Notes under the pieces: generated by a model
The model's database searches: none
The model's input: the letters and a program-made list of their open reading frames with translations, nothing else
Told to the model about the DNA's origin: nothing
Made by a program: the position numbers and the translations under genes
DNA from: Paeniglutamicibacter psychrophenolicus
GTDB lineage: Bacteria > Actinomycetota > Actinomycetes > Actinomycetales > Micrococcaceae
Reading direction: 5' to 3'
NCBI RefSeq assembly: GCF_017876575.1
Contig: NZ_JAGIOE010000001.1
Location: 3,762,443-3,826,442, forward strand
Length of the DNA: 64,000 nt
Shown: in pieces, positions 8,934-17,312 of the stretch
Numbering within the stretch: the first letter of the stretch is position 1
Layout: each line of letters opens with the position of its first letter

Positions 8934-10043
8934 ATGTCCGAGCGTACCTATATCGGGCTCGATGTCCATGCCCGCAGCATCGTGGGATGCGCCCTGAACA
9001 TCGACACCGGCGAATTGACCCGTTCACGTTTCGAGGACGACCTGCTGGGCACCGCGGAATGGGTACGGGGATTCGGCCCCGGGGTCCGGGTCGTCTACGA
9101 GGCCGGTCCCACCGGCTTCGGGCTGGCCCGGCACTTCCGGGCTGCCGGCATCGACTGCGTGATCGCCGCACCCTCGAAACTGCTGCGGGCCCCCGGAGAC
9201 AAAATCAAGACGGATCGGCGCGACGCCAAAATTTTGGCGACCATGCTGGCGCTGGGCGAGGTCACCGAGGTCACGATCCCGGACCCCGGGCAGGAGGCCC
9301 TGCGGGACCTCTCCCGCGCCCGGCATGTCGCCTCGGCCGACAATGCGCATGCCAAGCAGCGGGTCAATGCGATCCTGCTGCGCCACGGCATCCTCTTCCA
9401 AGGCGGCAAGTCCCGCTGGACCCGGGAACACCTGAGGTGGCTGCACCAGCAGCACTTCGAGGACCCGGCGCTCGAGTTCGCCTTCCAGGAATCCCTGGCG
9501 CAGGAGGAGTCCATGTCCGTGCGGCTGAAGCGGATCGACAAGGAGGTGGCCCGCGTCGCCGCGGACTGCCGCTACACCGAGATCATCAATGCCCTGGCGT
9601 GCCTGCGCGGCATCAGCACCGTGGGTGCCTTCGGGCTGGCCACCGAGATCGGGGACTGGACCCGCTTCAACGGGGCCACCATCGGCTCCTATCTGGGCCT
9701 GGTTCCCTCGGAGCATTCCTCGGGCGAGACCCGCACCCAGGGGCGCATCACCAAGGCCGGAAACGCCTACGCCCGCCTCCTGCTGATCGAGGCCGCAACC
9801 GTGCACAAGCGCCCGTACCGCAGGCCCGGGATCCTGGAGCTGCGCCAGCTCGAGCTGGTGTCCCCGGCCACCGCCGCCCGCGCCCGGCAGGGCAACCAAC
9901 GGCTCCATGCCCGCGCCGCGGCCCTCGAGGAACGCCACAAGATGCCGGCGAAGGCCAGGACCGCCATCGCCCGCGAACTTGCCGGCTGGTGCTGGTCCCT
10001 GGCCGCACCCCTGCAGGAAGGCCGCCCCATGGCAGGACGGTGA
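8934..10043 (+). CDS. IS110-family transposase (DEDD recombinase with Tnp_20 domain)
   Basis: A 369-residue transposase. The N-terminal RuvC-like DEDD domain shows D in YIGLDVHA, E in YEAGPTGFGL and the KTDRRDAK pair. The C-terminal Tnp_20 domain contains LRGISTVGAFGLATEIGD, the serine region YLGLVPSEHSSG and ITKAGNAYARLLLIEAA. The start at 8934 has GGAGGT seven bases upstream; an earlier ATG at 8919 lacks this. All catalytic motifs look intact and the frame is open, so the element may be active. IS110 enzymes recombine through a Holliday-junction-like route guided by an element-encoded RNA. Confidence 0.95.
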   Translation: MSERTYIGLDVHARSIVGCALNIDTGELTRSRFEDDLLGTAEWVRGFGPGVRVVYEAGPTGFGLARHFRAAGIDCVIAAPSKLLRAPGDKIKTDRRDAKILATMLALGEVTEVTIPDPGQEALRDLSRARHVASADNAHAKQRVNAILLRHGILFQGGKSRWTREHLRWLHQQHFEDPALEFAFQESLAQEESMSVRLKRIDKEVARVAADCRYTEIINALACLRGISTVGAFGLATEIGDWTRFNGATIGSYLGLVPSEHSSGETRTQGRITKAGNAYARLLLIEAATVHKRPYRRPGILELRQLELVSPATAARARQGNQRLHARAAALEERHKMPAKARTAIARELAGWCWSLAAPLQEGRPMAGR

Positions 10044-10267
10044 CCCCAAGACGTGCCCCGGCGCGCGCACCCGGACGAGGCAACATGCGGAGCCAACACG
10101 AGAACCGACTATGGGCAGGCCCCCAAGCCGACGCCCGATCCTAGACGACGTCACGCTCCACTCGAATTCCTTGTCATGCGGTACCCAACCCGCGTTTGTC
10201 AGTCTGACCATGCCGTCGACCATGACCTGCCGAACCGGGCCCGACGCCACCGCCGGGGCATGGGAAA

Positions 10268-10302
10268 GGCGGCTCCCGGAAGCCAATGTCCCGGGAGCCG
10301 CC
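10268..10302. other. Strong hairpin in the right non-coding end of the IS110 element
   Basis: A perfect 12-bp stem (10268-10279 with 10291-10302) with an 11-base loop lies 225 bases after the transposase stop. It could be the element's terminator or, more interestingly, a stem-loop of a bridge RNA. No T-run follows. Confidence 0.6.
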
Positions 10303-10343
10303 CACCTCTGTCACTTGACAAACCTTCTTACATATCAGTCGGA

Positions 10344-10620
10344 GAGCGACGCTCCCCCGCTGGTGGCCCTCTCTTTTTTGCTTGGCTTGGAATTCGGATC
10401 GAGCTGCCACTGCTGAGGCCCACACCAGCTTCATGCCCCGTCACGAGAGGGAGCACCGGCCTATTAGGGCGGCAAAATACCAGCGTCACCTCAGGAATCC
10501 TTGCCATTCATCCGGAATCGGGGACGTCGCTGGGTGCCCTGTTGCGTCATGTCGATACCTCCGGGAAGTTGATACGTTGCCTCAGAAAGAAACCCCCACG
10601 TAGGCACCGGCAGTGACTCC
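10344..10620. other. Gene-free stretch between the IS110 element and tnpB
   Basis: About 280 bases with no convincing gene. The segment 10370-10385 has a T-rich run (CTCTTTTTTGC). The part near 10600 should hold the right end of the TnpB element and may template the guide portion of its RNA, but I cannot place the boundary. Confidence 0.4.
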
Positions 10621-12210
10621 CTACCTCATGTACAGTACGTAATTGCATGGAATTCCGTGGAACCCCGTGCTCTTGCCGGCCAAACAGCTAGGCTGTCCGG
10701 CCGCCCGGGCCCCTGCAAGGCCCGGGTCCGCTCCAGCGGCCGGTCCCGGGCCCCAGCGCTGCCGGTGCCGTTGATCGAGCCGTTGGAGGGTGGTTCTCCG
10801 CTGCAACGCGCTGTGGTGATCCGTCAGGGGGATCGAACGTCGTCCCCGGATGGCACGAGCGGCGTTGATGTCGCAGTGGAGCTTCTTCCCGCAGAACCGG
10901 CACCCGAAGTGCCTGCCCCTGCGGTTGGCTTTGGCGGTGTACCCGCAGCCGGAGCATTCCTGGCTGGTGTAGGCGGATCCAACTTCGGTAACGGTGATGC
11001 CGTGCTTGGGCCCCAGTGCGGCCAGCCGGGCCTTGACGCAGGCGCGTCCGGTGCGGGTGAGCAGCCGGTTCATGGCCCGGGACATGCCGTGTCCGCGGAA
11101 ATCCAGCCTCTCCACCACCAGCTCCCGGATCCGGTCCTCGCCGTTCTCGCGGGCGAGGATGTTCAGCACCCGCCCGATCTCGTTGGTGACAAAATCCTTG
11201 ATGCGCTTGTTCAGGGCCCGGTATTCGGGGTTGTCACGGAGCCTGAGTCCGCGGGATTGGTGTTCGGCGGCGATCTCGGTGAGCCGCTGGTCCCAGGATT
11301 TGAGGGTGCGGAGCATGCGCTGGCCCAGGAGCCGTCCGTCGCTGGTGGCAAACAGGGCGTTGGCCATCCCGAAGTCCAGGCCCACCACGGTGCCGGTTTC
11401 TCGCTGGAGTGCGTCGGGGGTGTTCAGCAGCAGGGAGATCGCCGCGCCGGCGGGTTGCCCGGCCCCCGTGGTTTCCAGGTGGAGCTGGATGACCCCGGCC
11501 ACCTTGGCCCCGGGTTGGGCCGCCAGGTTCTCGAAGTAGGTGTTGTTTTTCAGCGGGATGCGCACCGGCTTGCCGCGGACGAGGGTGGCGACCGTCACCC
11601 ACCAGGAATATTCCGTGGCCCCGGTGGGGCGTTCGGGCCTGGCGATGGTCGAATCCAGGACCAGGGTCCGCACCCGGGACAGGTCAGGCCGTCGCACCTT
11701 CCGCGCGCTGGTGTGCTTGGCCAGGTGGCGGGCGAGCCTCAGGTCGGCCGGGTCCACCGGCACCCACACGCACTTCTCGGGATGCTTTTCGGCGTAGGTG
11801 TGGGTGGCATGAATGAGTTCCCCGCCGGGGGTTTGCCTCCAGGGCAGGGTTAGGTCGGTGGCCCACCAGGCGTGGCGCGAATTGATGCGGTGCAAGGTGG
11901 TGCGGCGGATTCCGGTCAGGGTGGAGGCGGTGATCGCCTCGCGGACGGCGGTCTCGAGCAGGGCCAGCCAGGAGGCGTGGGCCGCGTGGACCTGGTTGTA
12001 CGCGGACTTGACCTGCCGGGCAGACAGCCGGGTGTCGAAGGGCAGGTCGGTGAGGATCCGCCACTTGGCCAGGGGACGCCCGCCCTGCAGCTCTTTCACG
12101 GTCATCGAGGACAGGTTGGCCAGGGTGTCGCGGAAGGCGGGGAACAGGTCCATGAGGGCTTGTTCCTTGCCGGTGTTGGCGGCCAGCCGGTGGCGGTGGG
12201 CGGTGATCAT
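10621..12210 (-). CDS. tnpB: RNA-guided nuclease TnpB (IS200/IS605-type, no TnpA partner)
   Basis: 529 residues from the ATG at 12210 (the frame is open to 12390, but that extra part is not TnpB-like). The RuvC-like catalytic triad is intact: D279 in VVGLDFGMANAL, E367 in LVVERLDFRG and D447 in HCDINAARAI. The zinc ribbon between the last two has C419/C422 and C437/C440. TnpB proteins are guide-RNA-directed nucleases related to Cas12; the guide RNA usually overlaps the 3' end of the gene and runs into the flank. A tail of about 75 residues after the last catalytic Asp and a long N-terminus make it larger than the usual 400 residues. No TnpA is present, so it is a lone element. Confidence 0.9.
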   Translation of the reverse strand: MITAHRHRLAANTGKEQALMDLFPAFRDTLANLSSMTVKELQGGRPLAKWRILTDLPFDTRLSARQVKSAYNQVHAAHASWLALLETAVREAITASTLTGIRRTTLHRINSRHAWWATDLTLPWRQTPGGELIHATHTYAEKHPEKCVWVPVDPADLRLARHLAKHTSARKVRRPDLSRVRTLVLDSTIARPERPTGATEYSWWVTVATLVRGKPVRIPLKNNTYFENLAAQPGAKVAGVIQLHLETTGAGQPAGAAISLLLNTPDALQRETGTVVGLDFGMANALFATSDGRLLGQRMLRTLKSWDQRLTEIAAEHQSRGLRLRDNPEYRALNKRIKDFVTNEIGRVLNILARENGEDRIRELVVERLDFRGHGMSRAMNRLLTRTGRACVKARLAALGPKHGITVTEVGSAYTSQECSGCGYTAKANRRGRHFGCRFCGKKLHCDINAARAIRGRRSIPLTDHHSALQRRTTLQRLDQRHRQRWGPGPAAGADPGLAGARAAGQPSCLAGKSTGFHGIPCNYVLYMR

Positions 12211-12758
12211 TCCAGGACCTAGGGTGCCACGTCGCAGGTCACACCTTGCACCACAGGGGTGCAGGATGGTTCGGTGCTGCCATTCACCGCTTGGGTTCCG
12301 GCGGTGGGGTGCGGGGTGCCATCGGGTGGGTGCCACCGAACCTCTGGTACGACGTGATGTCGTTGCGCGATTCCATCTGTTTCCATGCATTCACTCTAGG
12401 TGTGGGCACCGACACGTTGGGCTCGCCGCGGGCGGGCTGTGGATCACGGTGGCCCCGGGAAACCACGCCGCCCGGGGCATGGCCCCTGCCGAGGGTTCGC
12501 TCGTCGTGTGCCGGTCGGGATCCGCAACGCTGTCCGGGACTGCGCCACGTGCACGACAGTGTATCGGGAGGCTTCCCCGGCGCCTTCGGTCCGCCTCGGC
12601 GCGGGCCGGTTCCGCACGGCCCGGCATCCGGGCCTGCCCCCACCGGCATTCCCTGGGAGGTGCATGGCAATACTTGCCCCGAGAAGACCCCTGGTCATGG
12701 ACCTTTTTCCATGGAACCAGCGAACTAGTTCCAACACTTCGCGAGCGGAGAAGCGCTA
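12211..12758. other. Gene-free stretch: left flank of tnpB and remnant of a sugar-ABC operon
   Basis: No credible full gene. The last bases read GCTAATGG, where a TAA stop overlaps the ATG of the permease pseudogene; such overlaps are typical inside sugar-ABC operons. The frame ending there (SSNTSRAEKR, then stop) could be the tail of a lost upstream permease. The left end of the TnpB element should lie between 12211 and about 12700. Confidence 0.45.
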
Positions 12759-13647
12759 ATGGCCACCTCGATCCTTGACCGAACCGCGGCACCGGCCGCC
12801 AAGACGGCCCTGGGCGCCCCGAACCCGGGCCGCCGCCGGATCAACCGCACCCTGAAGTACGCGCTGCTGATGCTCTTCGTGGTGATCGTGCTGATCCCCG
12901 CCTACGTCCTGTTCATCACCAGCTTCAAGGGCAGCGCCGACGCCGACCCCTCGCGGGCCTGGTTCTTGCCGACCACCTGGGAAACCGGCGGCTGGGCCAA
13001 GGCCTGGACCACGCTGGCCCCGGCCCTGGGGCGCACCTATGCCCTGGTGGTCCCCGCGGCCATCATTTCCGCCACGCTGGGCTCGATCAACGGCTACGTG
13101 CTGTCCAAGTGGCGCTTCCCGGGCGCCAACGTGGTGTTCACGCTGATCCTCTTTGGCATGTTCATCCCCTACCAGGCGGTCATGATCCCGCTGACCCAGC
13201 TGATGAGCAACCTCGGGGTGCCCCAGGGCGTTCCGTCGCTGATGCTGCTGCACATCGTCTACGGGCTGCCGATCTGTACGCTGATCTTCCGCAACTACTA
13301 CGAGTCGGTGCCCTCCGAGCTCATCGAGGCCGCCCGCATGGACGGCGCCGGGATCCTGCGCACCTATGCCTCGGTGATCTTCCCGGTCTCCGCCCCGGGA
13401 TTCGTGGTCGTGCTGATCTGGCAGTTCACCTCCGCCTGGAACGACTACCTGTTCGCCGCGTTCTTCTCCTCGGGACGCAACGGGCCGGTGACCATCGCGC
13501 TGAGTTTCCTGGCCGGCGGCCAGCTCACCGACTACGGGGGCCTCCATGGCCGGCGCGCTGATCGCCTCGGTGCCGACGCTTCTCGTCTACATCCTGCTGG
13601 GCAAGTACTTTGTCGGCGGGCTGATGAGCGGTTCGGTCAAGGGCTGA
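12759..13647 (+). pseudogene. Carbohydrate ABC transporter permease, frameshifted near the C-terminus
   Basis: A MalG/AraQ-type inner-membrane permease of about 295 residues. The hydrophobic first helix (YALLMLFVVIVLIPAYVLF), six predicted membrane spans and the EAA loop that contacts the ATPase (EAARMDGAGILRTYASVIFP) are present. At 13536-13540 a run of five G replaces the expected four. Removing one G restores the normal C-terminus ([26 protein letters not shown]...) and the stop at 13645-13647. The frame as read instead runs on to 13937 in unrelated sequence. Its partner permease and binding-protein genes are missing upstream, where tnpB now lies. Either a real pseudogene or a homopolymer sequencing error. 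Confidence 0.85.
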
Positions 13648-13670
13648 CCCGTTTCGCCACTCAAGACCCT

Positions 13671-13715
13671 GCGTGGGGGCGTTCGCCGGTGAGGCGGGCG
13701 CCCCCACGCTTTTTT
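13671..13715 (+). terminator. Intrinsic terminator after the permease pseudogene
   Basis: An 11-bp GC stem (13671-13681 with 13699-13709) with a smaller inner stem is followed by a run of six T (13710-13715). It is placed 24 bases after the permease stop. The rest of the gene-free interval to 13988 holds nothing else I can name. Confidence 0.85.
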
Positions 13716-13988
13716 GCAAGAGCCTGTGCCGGTTCCCGGCCCGGGCAGCCACCGGAGGCTGCCCGTGCCTGGTCCCCCAAACCGGGAAACGCGCGGTTCC
13801 CGGCATCCCCAGGCATCTTGGCGGACCGGGCTTCGCCGGGGAAACCGGTTCCGGCGGGCCGGCGGCCGCACCGGAACCGGGTCGTCGTCCACCCGCAGTT
13901 ATCCACAGATTGCAAATATCAGCCCCGTGGTCCTTGACGCGGCGTCATGCTGGAGGCATCAGCCCCTCAACAACCCCAAGGACCCACA

Positions 13989-15170
13989 ATGTCGACCAAG
14001 CACAAGAAGCACCGCCCTGAACACCGCCCACGGTCCCGCACCGGGACACCGCCAATGCCCGCGGTTCACGGCCAACAGGCAGAGGCGACCATCCCTGTTC
14101 GGCCACGGCAGACCGGGCATCAAACGGACGGCTCGGAAGGGCTTGCCGCCCACGCCACGCTTGGGCCGCGCTACCGCGCGTGGCACTCGCGCATCCTCGC
14201 ACGAGGCAATGCCAACGAAGATCTCGAGCATCAGAAGGACTTGCTCCGCGCTTACGCACGTCGAAACGAGTTCCCAACGATTGACTCGTTGAACCCCGAG
14301 GGATTCGGCACTCTTGTCGAGCTGGTTTTGAAGGGATCTCCGGGTGCATCGGCGGAATTGCTGGATGTATTGGATCGCTATCTGCACTTCCTGCAGGACG
14401 AAGGTCTATGGCAGGGGCCCAAGGACGAATTCGCCACCGTCCATGCGCTGACAAATATCCGGGTCTCTCGACCCGGCCCGCGTAAGTTGTGCGCCGACTT
14501 TAGCGCCATGGAGCCGACAATGGCCGAGCCCATGCTTGCCATCCTGCAGTGGGCCCGATTCCTGCTCTCGTCCCATGAAGGCAGGGCCACCATTGAACCA
14601 TTCAGCGAGATCGCGTTGATCCGTTCCTGGCATCGTTCATCCCTTGCCTTGATCCCCGGATTGCCACCGCTGCGGTTCCAGGAAATTATCGAGCTTCTCC
14701 ATGCTCTCGACCTTGCGGGCTTGCATCCCTTGCCAGGACACGAGCCGGGCCCCACCGCGCTCCTGCGGCAAACCGCGAGTGAATACGACCAGACGGACAC
14801 CACCTTGGAGCGGCGGGTCTTGAAAGCGTATCTGCTCGTGTTGATGTGGTCGATCACCAGCTTCCATTCCAGCGAACCCTCGTACGCCGAAGCGACCGAC
14901 TTTCTTTATGAGCTGGCATCGCGGGCCAGCACCATCGAGGATTCACCGTCGGGCTTTGAGAGCAGTTTCCTGTTCCCGGCAACCGTCAACCTGAGAAACC
15001 TGACCAGTCGGAATGCCCATGACCACGACTTTTTCGCCGAGGCACTGTTGCCTTCCGGCCTGCTCGGATTGCACCATGGCGAGCTGTCCATCGCACCACT
15101 GACCCGCGCCGTCATTGCCGAGCTCTGTGGGGAATACGGGATCGACAGCTCAGAGGTTTCGGCGGTTTAG
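13989..15170 (+). CDS. Protein of unknown function, paralogue A
   Basis: A 393-residue soluble protein I do not recognise. It starts with a basic, low-complexity segment (STKHKKHRPEHRPRSR) of about 50 residues, then an all-helical-looking region. The signature YLHFLQDEGLW (residues 131-141) and the pattern around it recur in the gene at 17313-18461 (YLHFLQDNGRW), and both N-termini are Lys/His/Arg-rich. No signal peptide or membrane span. The start at 13989 is supported by AAGGA six bases upstream. A, B and the cassette between them form an accessory block. The basic start could bind nucleic acid, but that is only a guess. Confidence 0.75.
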   Translation: MSTKHKKHRPEHRPRSRTGTPPMPAVHGQQAEATIPVRPRQTGHQTDGSEGLAAHATLGPRYRAWHSRILARGNANEDLEHQKDLLRAYARRNEFPTIDSLNPEGFGTLVELVLKGSPGASAELLDVLDRYLHFLQDEGLWQGPKDEFATVHALTNIRVSRPGPRKLCADFSAMEPTMAEPMLAILQWARFLLSSHEGRATIEPFSEIALIRSWHRSSLALIPGLPPLRFQEIIELLHALDLAGLHPLPGHEPGPTALLRQTASEYDQTDTTLERRVLKAYLLVLMWSITSFHSSEPSYAEATDFLYELASRASTIEDSPSGFESSFLFPATVNLRNLTSRNAHDHDFFAEALLPSGLLGLHHGELSIAPLTRAVIAELCGEYGIDSSEVSAV

Positions 15171-15497
15171 CGCCTCTCCCCAGGATGCATTGTTCCAACC
15201 TGTCTGGTCCCCGGAGAACTCGAGCACCATCCGACCCGCCGCGTCCAGCCCGGTGTTTCCTTCTGGTTTCGCCGTGGCCGCCGCCCCTGCAGGCAACGGG
15301 ATCGAAGTCCATTCCCGGCCCGCTGGCATTGGCCAGTTTGTGGACGACTGTGATGCACGGACTGAATTCGGTTGCGAGCATAGTGGACGGCCCCTGTCCG
15401 GCCAGTGCACTCCCTGCCTCTGGCGTGCCCGATCGTTCCGGGTGGACACTTGTCTCAGGCCCCGGGCACGGCGGGACCCCGGAAGCAGGAGAGCAGC
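15171..15497. other. Gene-free stretch before the OsmC gene
   Basis: About 325 bases without a gene I can support; the frames present have no ribosome-binding site or recognisable content. The OsmC promoter presumably lies here, with AGGAGAG just before the start at 15498. Confidence 0.4.
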
Positions 15498-16016
15498 ATG
15501 GACAGGGAAACGTTGCGCGGCAGGCAGGGACCGCTCAAGCAGCTTTACCGTGAGCAGCCCGGGGCGGGAACCATCAGGCTAAGCGCCAGCGGTGTCGTGG
15601 GCGGCGAAGGGGTTTCTTGCTCCGTGCAGACCGGCCAGGCGCTGGTTTCCGCCGGGCTGCATCCTGCCACCGGTGGCGATGGGACCATGGCATGCTCTGG
15701 CGACCTGCTGCTCCAAGCCCTGGTCGCCTGCGCCGGGGTCACCCTGGCTGCCGTCGCAACCAACCGCGGGCTTGCGGTGGCCGGGACCATCCGGGCCGAG
15801 GGGGAACTGGATGTGCGTGGCACCCTGGGCGTGGATCCTGAAGCCCCGGTTGGCTTCCGGTCCATCAGGTTGGCCTTCGAGCTGGACACCGACGCGGACC
15901 CCCAGGCGGTTGCAGGGCTGATCGCCACCACGGAAAAGTACTGCGTGGTGCTCCAGACGCTGCGCTCCGCGCTGCACGTCGAGACCATTTTCGAGCAGTC
16001 GGCAACCGGCTCCTAG
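15498..16016 (+). CDS. OsmC-family protein
   Basis: A 172-residue OsmC/Ohr-fold protein. It has the central helix with the conserved Cys in LLLQALVACAGVTLAAVAT and the C-terminal strand pattern ending in KYCVVLQTLRSAL. OsmC/Ohr proteins reduce organic hydroperoxides using two cysteines; here one Cys lies in ACAGV and another near KYC, but a Cys also precedes the helix (GVSCSVQTG), so the redox pair is uncertain. Start chosen for AGGAGAG upstream. The last four bases overlap the convergent MerR gene. Confidence 0.85.
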   Translation: MDRETLRGRQGPLKQLYREQPGAGTIRLSASGVVGGEGVSCSVQTGQALVSAGLHPATGGDGTMACSGDLLLQALVACAGVTLAAVATNRGLAVAGTIRAEGELDVRGTLGVDPEAPVGFRSIRLAFELDTDADPQAVAGLIATTEKYCVVLQTLRSALHVETIFEQSATGS

Positions 16017-16642
16017 TGTTGCTCCCCCGCTGCGGTGCCGAGCATCCGGTGGGCCAGGTCCTGGTGCGCCAGCCGGCGCATCGCGGCCAGGATCGGTTCG
16101 TAGACCGCGGTGCCGAGCACGGAGTACTCAACCGCCCGGGACGTGTCGTCACCGGGCAGCTGGGCCAGATCGATCTCGGCGATCGCCATCACGTGCCGGG
16201 CGTAGCCGTGCAGGCGTTCGGTCCCCATGGGCATTCCCACGGCCTCGGCTGCGGCGAGCCCGCGTTCCAGCTGGGCCACCGCAGCGTAGCCGGGGTCGTA
16301 CAGCTGGCCGATCTCCGCCAGCGCGGCCCGGGCCCGTGGATAGTCGGCGCCGGGGTCCGCTTCCACTGCCGGAGGAAGTACCTCGATCGCGCGGCCCAGC
16401 GTGCGGAAGCGGTCCGGCTCCGGGTCGTCGATGAGCCCCAGGATGGTGCGCACTGACGCCAACGGCAGGCCCACGACCTCGGTCAGCGCGCGGATCAGCG
16501 CCAGCCGGCGCACGTGATCCTCACCGTAAATTGCCGTGGTCGCCCCGGTCGACTCCCCCGGGGCCAGCAGCCGTTCGCGCAGGTAGTACTTCACCGTCGC
16601 CAGCGGCACCCCCGAGCGCTGGAGAAGCTCGGACATCTTCAT
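16013..16642 (-). CDS. MerR-family transcriptional regulator
   Basis: A 209-residue regulator with an N-terminal MerR winged helix: MKMSELLQRSGVPLATVKYYLRERLLAPG, then a Tyr-Gly-Glu-Asp wing (AIYGEDHVRRLALIRAL) and the typical dimer helix leading to a C-terminal effector domain of about 120 residues rich in Ala/Leu. No cysteine cluster for metals is visible, so a small molecule is more likely. It is divergent from the membrane-protein gene at 16725, with a nested inverted repeat between them that is probably its operator. A second ATG at codon 3 could also serve as start. Confidence 0.9.
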   Translation of the reverse strand: MKMSELLQRSGVPLATVKYYLRERLLAPGESTGATTAIYGEDHVRRLALIRALTEVVGLPLASVRTILGLIDDPEPDRFRTLGRAIEVLPPAVEADPGADYPRARAALAEIGQLYDPGYAAVAQLERGLAAAEAVGMPMGTERLHGYARHVMAIAEIDLAQLPGDDTSRAVEYSVLGTAVYEPILAAMRRLAHQDLAHRMLGTAAGEQH

Positions 16643-16657
16643 GTAAAACCCCTTGCA

Positions 16658-16700
16658 TTGGATAGTTCAGGTATCTACCTTAGATAGTACAACTATCCAA
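16658..16700. promoter_or_regulatory. Divergent promoter region with nested inverted repeats (MerR operator)
   Basis: The outer arms TTGGATAGTT (16658-16667) and AACTATCCAA (16691-16700) are perfect complements. Inside them lies a second palindrome, TATCTA-CCT-TAGATA (16672-16686). The nested dyads lie between the divergent MerR and membrane-protein genes, where a MerR dimer would bend promoter DNA. Confidence 0.75.
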
Positions 16701-16724
16701 TCGGATTCGAAAGGAACCACTCCC

Positions 16725-17141
16725 ATGGAACCGAGCACGTTGGTCCTTGCCGGAATCCTGCTTCTGGCACTCATCACCGTCGAATCGGGCGGCGCTTTCC
16801 TCGTCCGCGTCGCCGCCGGCGGGGTACCAGCCAACGACCTGCAGAAATCCTGGTACCGCGCCGGGCACGCCCACGCCGCGGTCCTGCTGGTCCTTTCCCT
16901 GACTATCCTCGCCTTCGCCGACCAGCTCGACGTGCCGAGCTGGGTCGGCTGGATCGCCCGCTCGGGTGTCCCGGTCGCCGCGATCCTGATGCCCGCCGGG
17001 TTCTTCCTCTCGGTGCTCGGGAAAAACCCGGAGAAGCCCAACCGGCTGTCGCTGCTGATCGGTCTCGGCGCGGCTTCTCTCACCGCTGGCCTGTTGGCCG
17101 CCGGGATCGGGGCGATCACCACCGGGGCCGGTTCCGCCTGA
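16725..17141 (+). CDS. Four-helix membrane protein, probable MerR target
   Basis: 138 residues with four predicted membrane helices: about 5-25 (TLVLAGILLLALITVESGG), 45-65 (HAAVLLVLSLTILAFAD), 78-98 (VPVAAILMPAGFFLSVLG) and 108-135. The WYRAGHAHAAVLL segment gives a short cytoplasmic or periplasmic loop with two His. I do not recognise a named family. The ATG at 16725 has an AAGGAA site upstream. Divergence from MerR across a shared operator suggests this is the regulated gene. Confidence 0.75.
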   Translation: MEPSTLVLAGILLLALITVESGGAFLVRVAAGGVPANDLQKSWYRAGHAHAAVLLVLSLTILAFADQLDVPSWVGWIARSGVPVAAILMPAGFFLSVLGKNPEKPNRLSLLIGLGAASLTAGLLAAGIGAITTGAGSA

Positions 17142-17312
17142 GGAAACGCCGAACAACGCGCCCTCGCCCCGTTTGCCGTGGGCGTGGCCGGCTTGTGCCA
17201 GGTCGATCGACCGGGCGGGCTCGATTTCTTGTCCACAGTCCTGCGGACGGCAGGCCCGCTGGCCCACGGCTCGGTCCATGCTGGGATTCCCCCACCGAAC
17301 CCAAGGACGGCC

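Larger units (their letters stand above)
8811..10338 (+). mobile_element. IS110-family insertion sequence (boundaries approximate)
   Basis: One DEDD transposase gene is flanked by about 120 bases on the left and about 295 bases on the right. The nine bases ATATGTAAG at 8811-8819 recur inverted (CTTACATAT) at 10330-10338, which may be subterminal inverted repeats; I use them as provisional limits. A longer non-coding right end with a strong hairpin resembles the IS1111 subgroup, where the guide (bridge) RNA lies downstream of the transposase. No target duplication is expected for this family and none was found. Confidence 0.6.

Noticed and set aside
8860-10144. 428-codon frame overlapping the IS110 transposase in another frame
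   Set aside because: Shadow of the transposase gene with Gly/Arg/Pro-rich content.
12211-12390. In-frame 60-residue N-terminal extension of TnpB
   Set aside because: Arg/Pro-rich and unlike TnpB starts; the ATG at 12210 gives the expected beginning.
13899-13907. TTATCCACA, a perfect DnaA-box sequence upstream of paralogue A
   Set aside because: A single 9-mer with no cluster, no AT-rich unwinding region and no replication gene nearby, so not evidence for an origin.
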